Of a DNA stretch of 15,373 nt, positions 5,970 through 14,800 are shown one piece after another. A program made the translations under genes and the position numbers. Source of the DNA: JAFGPS01 sp964570855. Lineage in GTDB: Bacteria > Planctomycetota > Phycisphaerae > Sedimentisphaerales > Anaerobacaceae. Where the stretch lies: positions 1 through 15,373 of the forward strand of contig CAZMZR010000081.1 in the NCBI GenBank assembly GCA_964570855.1. Reading direction: 5' to 3'. A model generated the notes under the pieces. The model did not search any database, was not told the origin of the DNA, and worked only from the letters and a program-made list of their open reading frames with translations. Position 1 is the first letter of the stretch, and each line of letters starts with the position of its first letter.

Positions 5970-7649
5970 TTACTGACAGATTGACAGCCACTGGGTGATG
6001 TGGACTATCAGGTCATGGAGGTCAATTACGCCGTCATCGTTTTCGTCCACGCACAACGAGCAGTCCCCGCCGCTCGTCGTATCCGGGATGAAGAAGTAAT
6101 CTTCCGTTTCGCCGAACTCGTACTTTGCCTGAGGCCCCGAGCCGGCGTTGCCCCGAGCGCCCGGATTGCTTCCGCCTCTCCAGGATTGCTCCGAGAGAGT
6201 GATTCTCATCCATATCTGCTCGTGCGTACCTTCAGGGTGCGCAGACAGAAATGCCAGCGAGGTGATAGTCGTCTGACCAACGGGCAGATCGAACAGGTAC
6301 TGATTCCGCACCGCCCATTCCCTTGCCGGTCCGGCAGAACAATCCACAGTGTCGTCCCAGTCACCGTCCCTGTTGAAGTCGAGCCAGACGTTGACCCAGA
6401 GGTCGGTGCCTGGTTCTACGATGGTGACCTCATAATCGAACGTGGTCCATTCGGAATCGGGCAGATTCAGCGGCATCGCGACACCGTCGTCACCTTCATC
6501 CTGGTCGGGCGAGTTTGCCACGGGATTGATATTGTTGACGCCGTCCTCATCGGTGCCGATATCCGCCTCGTTCTCGGCGGTAATCCCCTGGCCCAGATAC
6601 GCCACCAACGGATTGTTAATATGGGCCGGACCGAAAGGCCCTGTGCCGCTGCCGTCATCGAAGACCGTGGGATATCGCGCCCCTACCCAGGGCTGGGCGT
6701 AAGCACGCATGTTGCCGCCGGAATTGTTCGTTCTGTCAGGTGCATCGCCGAGATCCGGCTTTTCCCGCACGACCGTACCGTTGCATTCGATGTTCAGGAC
6801 GCCCTGGCCGGTCAATGAAGCGTAGCCGCCTATTTCAATCAGGTACTGGTTGCCGGCGATCGCTGCAAAGGTTATCTCCGACTGATAACTACTGCTGGTG
6901 TCATCGTTGCACTCTATCAAATCGTTCGCGTTCGGATAGCATTCGCACCCGTCATAGACGGCCAGCATTGTATCGTAGCTGCTGCCCGCCAGAGAGACGG
7001 TGACATCGCCGGTGCACGAGGCGGTATAGCAGAACCAGATGTTCGGGCTTGACATGCAAAGACCCCAGCCGTCAAACGATGCATTGGTTGTGTTGAAAGG
7101 CATATCCGTCACATCGCCGATTTGCCGGGCGTTCGCACAGTTGTCCTTGGATACAGGCGGTTCGACATCTCCTTCACAACTGATAGTGATCACACCGCTG
7201 CCAACATGGGAACTGTAGCCCCCGACCTCGATCAGATACTGGTTGCCGGCTATCGCGTTAAAGGTGATTTCCGACTGATAACTTCCGCTGGTATCATCAT
7301 TGCACTCTATCAGATCGTTAGCGTTCAGATAACATTCGCACCCGTCATAGACGGCCAGCATCGTGTCGTAGCTGCTGCCCGCCAGAGAGACGGTGACATC
7401 GCCCGTACATGTGGCGGTATAGCAGAACCAGATGTTCGGGCTTGACATGCACGGTCCCCAGCCGTCAAGTGTGGCATTGGTTGTGTCGAAAGGCAGATTC
7501 GTTACGTTGCCGATCGGCCGGGCATTCGAGCACATATTGTTGGTTGGAAACGCGACTGCCTGATTCCCGGTTTCCGAGATGGCGTTAGCCGTGCCAAGAA
7601 TCAGCAGCAGGACGCACATCTGAATTAGTTTTGATTTTAGTTGTTTCAT
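5970..7649 (-). CDS. Secreted multidomain protein: two Cys-rich beta-sandwich repeats, GEVED domain, half-dockerin-like tail
   Basis: A 559-aa exported protein of the planctomycete surface/secreted type. A signal peptide (residues 1-23, ending TANA) is followed by two tandem domains (about 40-158 and 171-289) with WFCYTA, VYDGCEC and IECNDDTS blocks, resembling the pre-peptidase C-terminal-like beta-sandwich. Next is DLGDAPD (about 299-305), opening a GEVED-type region to about 521 that contains WLDFNRDGDW and ends GETEDYFF. The C-terminus (about 532-559) has DENDDGVIDLHDL, a single Ca-binding dockerin-like loop, and ends near Trp-Leu-Ser-Ile-Cys. No catalytic domain is seen, so it is probably structural, adhesive or matrix-associated. 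The ATG at 7649 was chosen over a TTG at 7664 because AAGGAG lies 7 nt before it. It is monocistronic, with a TATAAT about 40 bp upstream. Domain names are by recognition, not search. Confidence 0.9.
   Translation of the reverse strand: MKQLKSKLIQMCVLLLILGTANAISETGNQAVAFPTNNMCSNARPIGNVTNLPFDTTNATLDGWGPCMSSPNIWFCYTATCTGDVTVSLAGSSYDTMLAVYDGCECYLNANDLIECNDDTSGSYQSEITFNAIAGNQYLIEVGGYSSHVGSGVITISCEGDVEPPVSKDNCANARQIGDVTDMPFNTTNASFDGWGLCMSSPNIWFCYTASCTGDVTVSLAGSSYDTMLAVYDGCECYPNANDLIECNDDTSSSYQSEITFAAIAGNQYLIEIGGYASLTGQGVLNIECNGTVVREKPDLGDAPDRTNNSGGNMRAYAQPWVGARYPTVFDDGSGTGPFGPAHINNPLVAYLGQGITAENEADIGTDEDGVNNINPVANSPDQDEGDDGVAMPLNLPDSEWTTFDYEVTIVEPGTDLWVNVWLDFNRDGDWDDTVDCSAGPAREWAVRNQYLFDLPVGQTTITSLAFLSAHPEGTHEQIWMRITLSEQSWRGGSNPGARGNAGSGPQAKYEFGETEDYFFIPDTTSGGDCSLCVDENDDGVIDLHDLIVHITQWLSICQ
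6783..7535 (-). repeat. Tandem intragenic duplication, 393-bp (131-codon) period
   Basis: Two copies of the Cys-rich beta-sandwich module inside the secreted-protein gene lie at about 7176-7535 and 6783-7142. They are alike at the nucleotide level, not just in protein: for example a 37-bp block at 6974-7010 recurs exactly at 7367-7403. Nucleotide identity including third positions suggests a recent duplication or ongoing gene conversion. Confidence 0.85.
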
Positions 7650-8149
7650 GATTCGCTCCTTCAAAAAAGCCTGTAAGCGTTAAATCCATTATATCATCAT
7701 GTGGCTCCGCCGGTCTCATTTTCGATCACCCGTGAACCACAGAAGCGTTCGAGCACCCCAATCAGCATATGCTCCTATATTAAAGTGCCACCTCGCTCCT
7801 TGCGCGCAACGACTTTTCTTTATGTGAAGGTTCTATTCTTGAGCTGCAGATTAATGGCTACACGCTGTTCGCGTGTGTGTATTCGAATTCGATATGGGCC
7901 GTCCCCAACAGAAACCGGCCGGGAAAACTGCAATCCGCTTTTACTCCTAGTTTCTAAAGAATTGCACTGGATGTTAAAGATGTTTACTTTTTTGAATTTA
8001 ATAAATTGCCGGTATGAAAACATTTACAAAATGAGCACTTTTACAAATCCGGCGAATAACGAACTTTCAGGTTTTAGGTTGATTGCAGAAGCAGGCTTAC
8101 GAATCCAGGGCCGTTTTGAAGGTCTCGGCTTTAAGCAAGTCAACTCTTT
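7650..8149. other. 500-bp gap between the secreted-protein and phosphatase/nuclease genes
   Basis: Both flanking genes are on the minus strand. Besides the -10 box near 7690, I see a small hairpin at 7860-7876 (ACACGC/GCGTGT, 5-nt loop) and the 10-bp palindrome TCGAATTCGA at 7883-7892. A plus-strand open frame of 160 codons (7701-8183) and a minus-strand frame of 67 codons (7820-8023) run through it. Neither has an SD, a recognisable domain or gene-like composition. It may contain decayed sequence. No supported gene. Confidence 0.5.
7688..7693 (-). promoter_or_regulatory. Possible -10 box for the secreted-protein gene
   Basis: A perfect TATAAT on the minus strand lies 38 bp before the start codon at 7649. 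No good TTGACA-like box is at the right distance. It would give a leader of about 30 nt containing the AAGGAG ribosome site. Confidence 0.35.
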
Positions 8150-9079
8150 TCACATCTCCTTTACGACATGGCGTTCCTTGTGAAAACGGATTGTCGCTAC
8201 TACAGGGAAGTGGTCGGAAGGGTAACGCCCGTTCACTTTGTACCTGTCAATTTTTGCGTCGAGAACCTGAGTGTTTTCGCCGATTGGAATGTGGTCGATT
8301 TTGGGACACGTAACTTTCCCGCTAAATTTGTGATAGGTGCCTGTGTTCGAATCACCGGGATGTACAAACTGCCAGGCATCGACCATTCGGGGAGTCGCAG
8401 CCTCCTGCAGATACACCATCGCAGGATTGTCTAATTCCATATTGAAATCGCCAACAACAATAAACGGATCCTGCGTCCTGCGATCAGCAATCCTCTCAGC
8501 AAGCAGACGTACACTTTTTTCGCGGGACCTCTGGGACCAGTTGTCAAGGTGAACATTATACACATAAAAACTCGTTCGAGTTTCTTTATCAACCAGATGA
8601 ACCCAGGTGCAAATCCGCGCAAACAGACTTCCCCAGCTTTTCGATCCGGGATTAGATGGATTCTTGGAAAACCAGAACGTACCCTTGTCAATCATTTCAA
8701 AGCGGTCGTTTCGATAAAAAATCGCACAAGTCTCTCCGCTCTTTCTGCCATTTATTCTGCCTACTGCATATTTGGAGTACTGAGGCAAAGCCCGTTGAAT
8801 CTCCTCCAATTGGTAATCCACCGCCTCCTGTAAGCCTATAACATCAGCGGTGTTCTCTGCAAGTGTATCAATCACAATCTTCCTGCGATTATGCCAGCAA
8901 TTCCAGCCATCCAGCCACCACGCCTCACCGGTACGAATATTAAAAGTCATTACCCGGACCAAATCATCCTGCTGAGGCGGAAATTCAATATTTCGAGATG
9001 TAATTCTACCTGCACACCCCTGGAACAATAACAACACTGCTGTAGTAAAGCAGATTTCTATAGTTTTGATATGCTTCAC
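8150..9079 (-). CDS. Endonuclease/exonuclease/phosphatase-family lipoprotein
   Basis: A 309-aa metal-dependent phosphodiesterase-fold protein with an N-terminal lipid-anchor signal (hydrophobic 9-20, then QGC, Cys22). The full set of family motifs is visible: MTFNIRTG with Asn47, VIGLQEA with Glu85, YNVHLDNW with His177, VVGDFNM with Asp211 and Asn213, KIDHI with Asp262/His263, and SDHFPV with Asp289/His290. It should be catalytically active with Mg2+. Relatives include exonuclease III, DNase I, sphingomyelinases and inositol phosphatases; the outward lipoprotein location favours a secreted nuclease or phosphodiesterase over DNA repair. The start is the GTG at 9079, preceded by a strong GGGAGG 7 nt upstream. 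It stands alone between two long gaps. Substrate is undetermined. Confidence 0.92.
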   Translation of the reverse strand: MKHIKTIEICFTTAVLLLFQGCAGRITSRNIEFPPQQDDLVRVMTFNIRTGEAWWLDGWNCWHNRRKIVIDTLAENTADVIGLQEAVDYQLEEIQRALPQYSKYAVGRINGRKSGETCAIFYRNDRFEMIDKGTFWFSKNPSNPGSKSWGSLFARICTWVHLVDKETRTSFYVYNVHLDNWSQRSREKSVRLLAERIADRRTQDPFIVVGDFNMELDNPAMVYLQEAATPRMVDAWQFVHPGDSNTGTYHKFSGKVTCPKIDHIPIGENTQVLDAKIDRYKVNGRYPSDHFPVVATIRFHKERHVVKEM

Positions 9080-9526
9080 GACCCAACCTCCCTTTAGGAT
9101 TCTGTTTCCGGTTTTTTGGGCGTTATAACCAGGAAAAGAATCCGTAAAAACGTAACATCAAAATACTCCGGCATCACTCCTGCCAAAAGAGGGGTAAATA
9201 AGCTCCTCCAGGATCCTATAATCAAGCTCAGTGGGAGTACTTAGCCGGCAATTACGTGCCTGCTAAATAAGACAGGCGAACAGGACTTGCCCTTGTTCTC
9301 CTTCGTCGAAAACACCCCCCTTAAAACATACGGCCCATAATATATTGAAAAACCTCTTTTTGACCGGTATCATGAAAAATATTCCTTTATATAAAGCATA
9401 AGTAATTGGAAACTGACTTACAAATAAGGTTGCAATTTTTTCCTGCATCAAATACCATACCTGTCAATAAAGCAAAAAAGGATAAGGAAAGAAGCAGTCA
9501 ATCCAGAAAAAACCAATGATATTAAG
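9080..9526. other. Divergent gap between the phosphatase/nuclease gene and the DUF4056-like pair
   Basis: About 450 bp holding promoters for both directions. Near the minus-strand gene, a frame of up to 48 codons (9094-9240) ends 14 bp before the GTG start; its only ATG (9174) would give 26 aa. The same stretch has complementary segments (TACTCC at 9165-9170 and GGAGTA at 9234-9239) that could form a folded leader. GCCTG/CAGGC around 9258-9277 is another short inverted repeat. On the plus side is the promoter at 9345-9373. A 62-codon minus-strand frame at 9263-9451 is AT-rich, unrecognised and not called. I see no recognisable riboswitch. Confidence 0.45.
9345..9373 (+). promoter_or_regulatory. 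Likely promoter of the DUF4056-like operon
   Basis: TTGAAA (9345-9350) and TATCAT (9368-9373) are separated by exactly 17 bp, each matching the sigma-70 consensus at 5 of 6 positions. It is the best promoter match in the window. The transcript would start near 9380, leaving an untranslated leader of about 145 nt before the ATG at 9527. Confidence 0.42.
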
Positions 9527-10573
9527 ATGAAATACGTAACGAAACCGCTCTATTTTGCCGTGATACATTCACTTCTTGTATTAATGGCCGGCTGTCAATC
9601 GCAACCGAAGCCGCGTCTCCGGCTCGGGGCGTATTTTGGAGCGCCGCTCGGAATCGCCTACCCTGATCCTGAAAATCTGGGCAACCACGGATATACAAAC
9701 GGGTGGTCGGAGAAAATCGGTTTAGTTTATACCTGCCGGGGAGGATTTGTTGATATAGGCCATTTGCGCGACGCCGCCGATCGGACGAGATACTGTACGA
9801 CTGTTACATTTGAAAAGCTTATGAACTCAGAAACGGAATTTACTTTCCGGCTCCTGGAACCTTCTGTTTACGTTGTCACCATCAGCTACCCGGACAACTG
9901 GGACATGCTACCTGAGAAAGAAAAGATTGCACAGGAAACAGCTTTAGAGCTTGGCCGATACTTTGCATTTACTACTATGGTCTGGCATGAAATCATAACG
10001 TGGTACGGCTACAAATACACCGGTGTGTTCTCGGAATACATATCCGCCTTTTCCGTGGAAGATATATACTCGGATCTCGTTGGAGTTCATGTCGCAACTA
10101 AGGTACTACAGGACCAGACAAACAGCTTCGACGATTCGATGACAATGCTGATTGATAAAGAACTCAAGGAGCTGAACGTTCAATCAGTTGACGTTGTAAA
10201 AGGCGCCGTGCAAAAAATTAAAGGACACTGGTACAGCGGGAGTATCTATCCTTTCATGAGTCTGAAAAAAAGAAATCTCGATATAGGTCTCGATGATGGT
10301 TTTATTACTCCCTGGCTCACGCCGGGTGCGTGCGAGGATTGCGAACCAAAGCTTTACTCTGTGCCGAATATCGATTCTTTGAATATAAACGGTTTCTCTG
10401 TAAGTTTGAAAATTGAGCCGAAAATAATGGAATGCGATAAACTTTTCAACCTTATCTATCCGAACGGCGGCGGCAAATTCGTTAGTCCGCCCAAACACTT
10501 CCCGGCGATAATGAAATATATCGCTGAAATCGAAATAGAAAGGCACGGCCCGGAAGCTCTTACGCCAAAGTGA
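9527..10573 (+). CDS. DUF4056-like lipoprotein (first of tandem pair)
   Basis: A 348-aa lipoprotein with a signal segment and lipobox LMAGC (Cys23). It resembles the DUF4056 family as I remember it: GLVYTCRGGFVDIGHLRDAADRTRY (65-89), then WHEIITWYG (153-161), then SEYISAFSVEDIYSDLVG (169-186). A C-terminal block has DIGLDDGFITPWLTPG (252-267). The aligned His79, His154, Glu155, Glu178 and Asp179 recur in the downstream paralogue and look like a metal or catalytic site, but no enzyme activity can be assigned. It is first in a two-gene operon with a 4-bp gap to its paralogue. There is no obvious SD before the ATG. It probably acts at the outer face of a membrane in the periplasm. The Pfam name is from memory and should be checked. 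Confidence 0.78.
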   Translation: MKYVTKPLYFAVIHSLLVLMAGCQSQPKPRLRLGAYFGAPLGIAYPDPENLGNHGYTNGWSEKIGLVYTCRGGFVDIGHLRDAADRTRYCTTVTFEKLMNSETEFTFRLLEPSVYVVTISYPDNWDMLPEKEKIAQETALELGRYFAFTTMVWHEIITWYGYKYTGVFSEYISAFSVEDIYSDLVGVHVATKVLQDQTNSFDDSMTMLIDKELKELNVQSVDVVKGAVQKIKGHWYSGSIYPFMSLKKRNLDIGLDDGFITPWLTPGACEDCEPKLYSVPNIDSLNINGFSVSLKIEPKIMECDKLFNLIYPNGGGKFVSPPKHFPAIMKYIAEIEIERHGPEALTPK

Positions 10574-10577
10574 CAGT

Positions 10578-11807
10578 ATGATTCTTTTTTCCAACGCCAT
10601 CGGCGCATACGAAATTCAGGGGACGACAACCGGAATGAAAATCTCGAAAGCTCCTTTTGATGATTACTCAATATCGACAAAAAAAGCCCATCGGTATAAA
10701 ACAACGGCGGGCAGCGTTAAGAGTTTTGGCACCGCAGCGATTACAGGCTGCGTATATACACTGGCTTTAACAGCATTACTCGGCCTGAGCGGATGCAACT
10801 CCACACCTAATATAAGACGAGGCTCACTACCGACAACTACACTTGGAATACCTTTACTGCACCCCAGACCGCCTTTTTTGAATCCTGATAACTTAGGCTC
10901 GCACTCGTACGTTCCGAATCCTTTCGAAAAAAACGGTATCGTTTATACCTGCGACGGCGGGCACATAGACATTGCTCATGTCAGGGCAAACGCCGACGAT
11001 ACGAGGTACATAGTAAAAAAAACATACGAAGCCTTAATGAAAAAAAAGAAAGATTTTTCATTCAATCTGGCTTTCGAGCAATCGAGACATAAAGTGTATT
11101 TTACATACCCCGAAAACTGGGATGACCTGTCGGAACAGGAAAGAGAAAAAACAGCACAAGAACTCTCTCTGGAAATCGGAGCATATATAACCTTCAACGC
11201 GACTTTATGGCACGAGTTTATGTCGTGGTTTGGAGTTCGTTTTGCGCTTATTGACCCACAATTCAACTCTGCGTTCTCATGGGAAGATGTTTATTCCAAT
11301 ATGTTAGGCGTGACACTCGCAATTGAAGCGCTCCGGAATCCTGATCAGGGGTATAACGAAGCTATGACGAAAGCAATCGAGAAAGCACTTAAGCAGCTTC
11401 GCGTTCAGCCGCGAAAAGACGCGATAAAAATAACCGAGACAATGCGGGGCAAGTGGTTCAAAGGTAACAGAATACCGGCAATGCTCAGGAGAAATACCGA
11501 TATCGGCACAGACGATGGTTTTATTTCGCCTGTCCTCACCCCCGGCGGCTGTGAAGACGCTCAACCAAAGCCGCTCGCCGCACCGAGTCTCGATAAACTT
11601 TCTTCTTACGGATTCACGGTGACGTATAAGATAGTTCCCGTTTACCTGGAGGCGAACCGCGTTCTTAAAATTATTTATCCCGAGGGAAAAGGAAAGTATA
11701 TCGAACCCCTGAAAGATTATCCCCTGATCATCGATTTTATTAATCGACAAGCGGTGGAAAAGTATAATTATGATATAGGCGCTCCTCCCGACCCGTTGCC
11801 GCCCTGA
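10578..11807 (+). CDS. DUF4056-like lipoprotein (second of tandem pair)
   Basis: A paralogue of the preceding gene, up to 409 aa. It shares GIVYTCDGGHIDIAHVRANADDTRY (120-144), WHEFMSWFG (211-219), SAFSWEDVYSNMLG (231-244) and DIGTDDGFISPVLTPGG (308-324), so the His/Glu/Asp pattern is retained. The lipobox LSGC (Cys73) follows a hydrophobic stretch at about 59-70. The N-terminal part before it is unusually long for a lipoprotein signal. An internal ATG at 10635, with AGGGG about 12 nt upstream, would shorten it by 19 residues and may be the true start. The ATG at 10578 is kept because it lies 4 bp after the upstream stop, as in translational coupling. The C-terminus ends in a Pro-rich DPLPP tail. 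Family call as for its neighbour; function unknown. Confidence 0.78.
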   Translation: MILFSNAIGAYEIQGTTTGMKISKAPFDDYSISTKKAHRYKTTAGSVKSFGTAAITGCVYTLALTALLGLSGCNSTPNIRRGSLPTTTLGIPLLHPRPPFLNPDNLGSHSYVPNPFEKNGIVYTCDGGHIDIAHVRANADDTRYIVKKTYEALMKKKKDFSFNLAFEQSRHKVYFTYPENWDDLSEQEREKTAQELSLEIGAYITFNATLWHEFMSWFGVRFALIDPQFNSAFSWEDVYSNMLGVTLAIEALRNPDQGYNEAMTKAIEKALKQLRVQPRKDAIKITETMRGKWFKGNRIPAMLRRNTDIGTDDGFISPVLTPGGCEDAQPKPLAAPSLDKLSSYGFTVTYKIVPVYLEANRVLKIIYPEGKGKYIEPLKDYPLIIDFINRQAVEKYNYDIGAPPDPLPP

Positions 11808-11826
11808 ATTCCCGTCCCGCCATAAA

Positions 11827-11866
11827 CGGCTGCACTAAGTACACGGCCGCTTAAAACAGTTGCTGT
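11827..11866. terminator. Possible bidirectional terminator between convergent operons
   Basis: The 81-bp convergent gap holds two hairpins. One (11827-11849) pairs CGGC/GCCG and TGCAC/GTACA with a 2-nt bulge and a TAA loop. The other (11856-11866) is a 4-bp ACAG/CTGT stem followed on the minus strand by TTTT, facing dnaE transcription. Both are weak, but position supports a termination role. Confidence 0.33.
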
Positions 11867-11888
11867 CATAATTAGCAGGTACGAGTAT

Positions 11889-14800
11889 CTATTTTGATAG
11901 CTGGAAATTTTCCTCGCCGAGGAGCTGCTTCATCTTCCTGCAGAATTCAAGGTCGGGATTGACGCTCAGACTCTTATCGGCGGCGGCGAGCACCCTGCCT
12001 TTTTCAGTCTGCACGGTGACAATCACCGGGCTTTTACCCTTATGGTGCTGACAGATGCTCTTTATCATTGTCACCTTCTCCTTCGTGACCTTTTCGGCGT
12101 CCAGCCGGAGCCGAACTTTCGCGGCCAGTTTTTCCCGAACTTCATCGAGCGCAATCAGTTCCTCGGCAATGATATTTGGGCTTTCCCGCCTGAAATCGGC
12201 CTTGCCTTTGACGAAGACTACCGTATCCGGTACCAAAATGTCACTGTATCGACTCAGAACTTCCGGGAACATGACCACTTCAACCTGGCCCTGCAAATCC
12301 TCGAGCGTAAAGACGGCCATTTTCGAGCCTGCGTTCCGGCCGGATTTCGTTATATTGTACCTTACCTTGTTGACCATTCCCCCGATAACGATTTGCTTTT
12401 CGCCGTTGGCCCGGGCCAGCTCCGATGTGTTTCTGGTCGAATAGATATTTATCATCTCGGCGTGATGGCTGAGCGGATTGCTGGTGACATAAAAACCGAG
12501 AACCTCTTTTTCGTATGCCAGCATCTGCGGCTCCGGCCAGGGCGCGACGCTCGGCAGGCGTTTATGGTCCGTTGCGTAATCGTTTTCCTTTGTCATCTGC
12601 CCGAAGAAATTCATCTGACCCGCCTGCTTGTCGGCCTGCAGGCCCGCACCGTTCTCCATGGCCCTTTCCAGGCCGGCCATCATCTGCGCCCGGTTTCCGC
12701 CGAGGTTGTCGAAGGCGCCGGCTTTAATCAGCGCTTCGAGCACCTGCTTATTGGCGGCCCTGAGATCCACGTTCTCACAGAAATGGAACAGGCTCTGGAA
12801 CCGCCCCGCCTGTTTACGAGCGGCGATAATCTGCTCGACCGCCTTCTCGCCGACCCCCTTGACCGCGGCCAGGCCGAAACGGATGACGCCTTTCTTTTGT
12901 TCTCCGTCCTCGTCCCTTTCGTAAAGAGGAGTAAAATCCACGCCGCTTTCGTTAATATCAGGCGGCATGACCTCGATGCCCATCACGCCGCACTCGTTAA
13001 TATAATCAACGACCTTGTCGGTGTTGTCCATTTCGTACGTTAACAGAGCCGCCATGAACTCAACCGGCCAGTGGGTCTTCATATATGCGGTCTGATACGC
13101 AATAAAAGCGTAGCGGGTCGAGTGACTTTTATTAAAACCGTAACCGGCGAACCGTTCTATCAGCTCAAAAATCTGTTCGGCCTGCTGGCTCTTCAAACCT
13201 TTGTCCACGCAGCCGGCGATAAATCGCTCCTTCTCCTTATTGATTATTTTGGCTTTCTTCTTGCTGATGGCCTTGATAAGAGTATATGCCTCCCGCAACG
13301 GGATGTCACCGAGCCGGTTACAAATCCGCATCACCTGCTCCTGGTAGATCATAATACCATAGGTCTCATCGAGGACCTCTTTCATAATCGGATGCGGCAG
13401 GCTCCACCGGGAGCCGTGTTTGCGGTCGATATAATCGGGAATCAGAATCATCGGCCCCGGACGATAGAGCGCGTTGGCCGCTATCAAATCCTCTATCCGG
13501 TCCGGCTTCATTCTCATAAGCAGGTTCTGCATCCCGCCCGATTCGAACTGGAAAACTCCCTTTGTTTTGCCGGCCGAGAAAAGCTCGAAAACCTCCGGGT
13601 CGGTAATATCGAGTTTTTCCAGGTCGATTTCTTCGCCGTGAATCTCTGCGACCAAGCGGCAGGCCCTCTCCAGTACGCTGAGTGTTTTGAGGCCGAGAAA
13701 ATCCATTTTCAACAGACCGACTTTTTCCACCGTCGGGCCGTCGAACTGAGTGACAATATCCTCCGAGCCGGACGCCTGGTATAAGGGCACGAAGTTCGTC
13801 AAAGGTTTGTCGGCGATGACCACACCCGCGGCGTGGACCGATGCGTGCCGGGCCAGACCTTCGAGCTTCTTGCCTATATCGATTACTTTTCGGGTCATCT
13901 GGTCCTGCTGGTAGGACTGCTTGAGTTCGGGTTCGGTATCGATCGCCTTTTCCAGTGTCATATCGAGCGAGAACGGCACGAGCTTGGCAAGCCTGTCGGC
14001 CTCGAACAACGGCACGCCGAGCACCCGGCAAACATCTCGAATCACCGCCCGTGCTTTCATCGTTCCGAAAGTGATTATCTGGGCGACGTGTCCGTATTTT
14101 TGCCGGACATAGTCGATGATTTGACCGCGGTGGGCCTGGCAGATATCGATATCGATATCCGGCATCTCGTTACGATGCGGGTCCATAAACCGCTCGAACA
14201 GCAAATCGTATCGAATCGGGTCAACATCGCACAGGCCGAGACTGTACCCGACAAGCGTTCCCACGCCGCTGCCGCGGGCGCCGATGGCGATATTGTTTTC
14301 GTGTGCGTATTTGCAGAAATCCCAGACAATCAGAAAATAGCTCGCAAAGCCCTTCGACTCTATCACCTTGAGCTCCCTGTCGAGCCTTTCTTTTATTTCG
14401 TCGGTGATTTCGCCGTATCGCTCTTTCGTGCCTTCGTAGCAAAGCTTCGTCAGGTATTCCTCGGGCGTGGTTCCAACCGGTGGCTCGAAATGCGGCGCGT
14501 GACGCGTTTTCAAATCAAGCTCGACGTTGCACCGCTCGGCAATCGCCAGAGTATTGTCACAGGCCTCGCTCGCCTCGGCGAACAGACGGCGCATCTGGTC
14601 CGGGCTTTTGAGATAGACATCCGATGGATAAATCATCCTATCGGGATCGTCGGCCCTTTTGCCGGTACTGATGGCACAAAGGCAGTTATGCGCTTCGTAG
14701 TCCTCCTCTTCCAGGAAATGCACATCGTTCGTCGCCACCATGCCGAGGCCCATTTTGTTTGCCAGGTCAATCAAGCCTTCCCGGACGCCCGGTTCGTCCG

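Noticed and set aside
6000..6818. Plus-strand open frame of 272 codons
   Set aside because: It lies opposite the GEVED region of the secreted protein, whose domain pattern is unmistakable; the antisense product looks like a shadow.
7670..7686. GCCTGTAAGCGTTAAAT, resembling one end of an integron attC site
   Set aside because: No matching second half or palindromic body nearby and no integrase; the likeness is probably chance.
7701..8183. 160-codon plus-strand frame in the gap, as a possible gene
   Set aside because: No SD, no domain, and its end runs into the antisense of the phosphatase/nuclease gene.
9120..9280. Possible cyclic-di-GMP or other known riboswitch before the phosphatase/nuclease gene
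   Set aside because: Short complementary segments exist, but I could not match conserved core bases of any riboswitch class.
9360..9394. TTGACC followed by TATATAA as an alternative promoter
   Set aside because: The spacing between the boxes is about 22 bp, too long; the pair at 9345-9373 has 17-bp spacing and better matches.
9263..9451. 62-codon minus-strand frame
   Set aside because: AT-rich, no SD or recognisable product, and it covers the promoter of the plus-strand operon.
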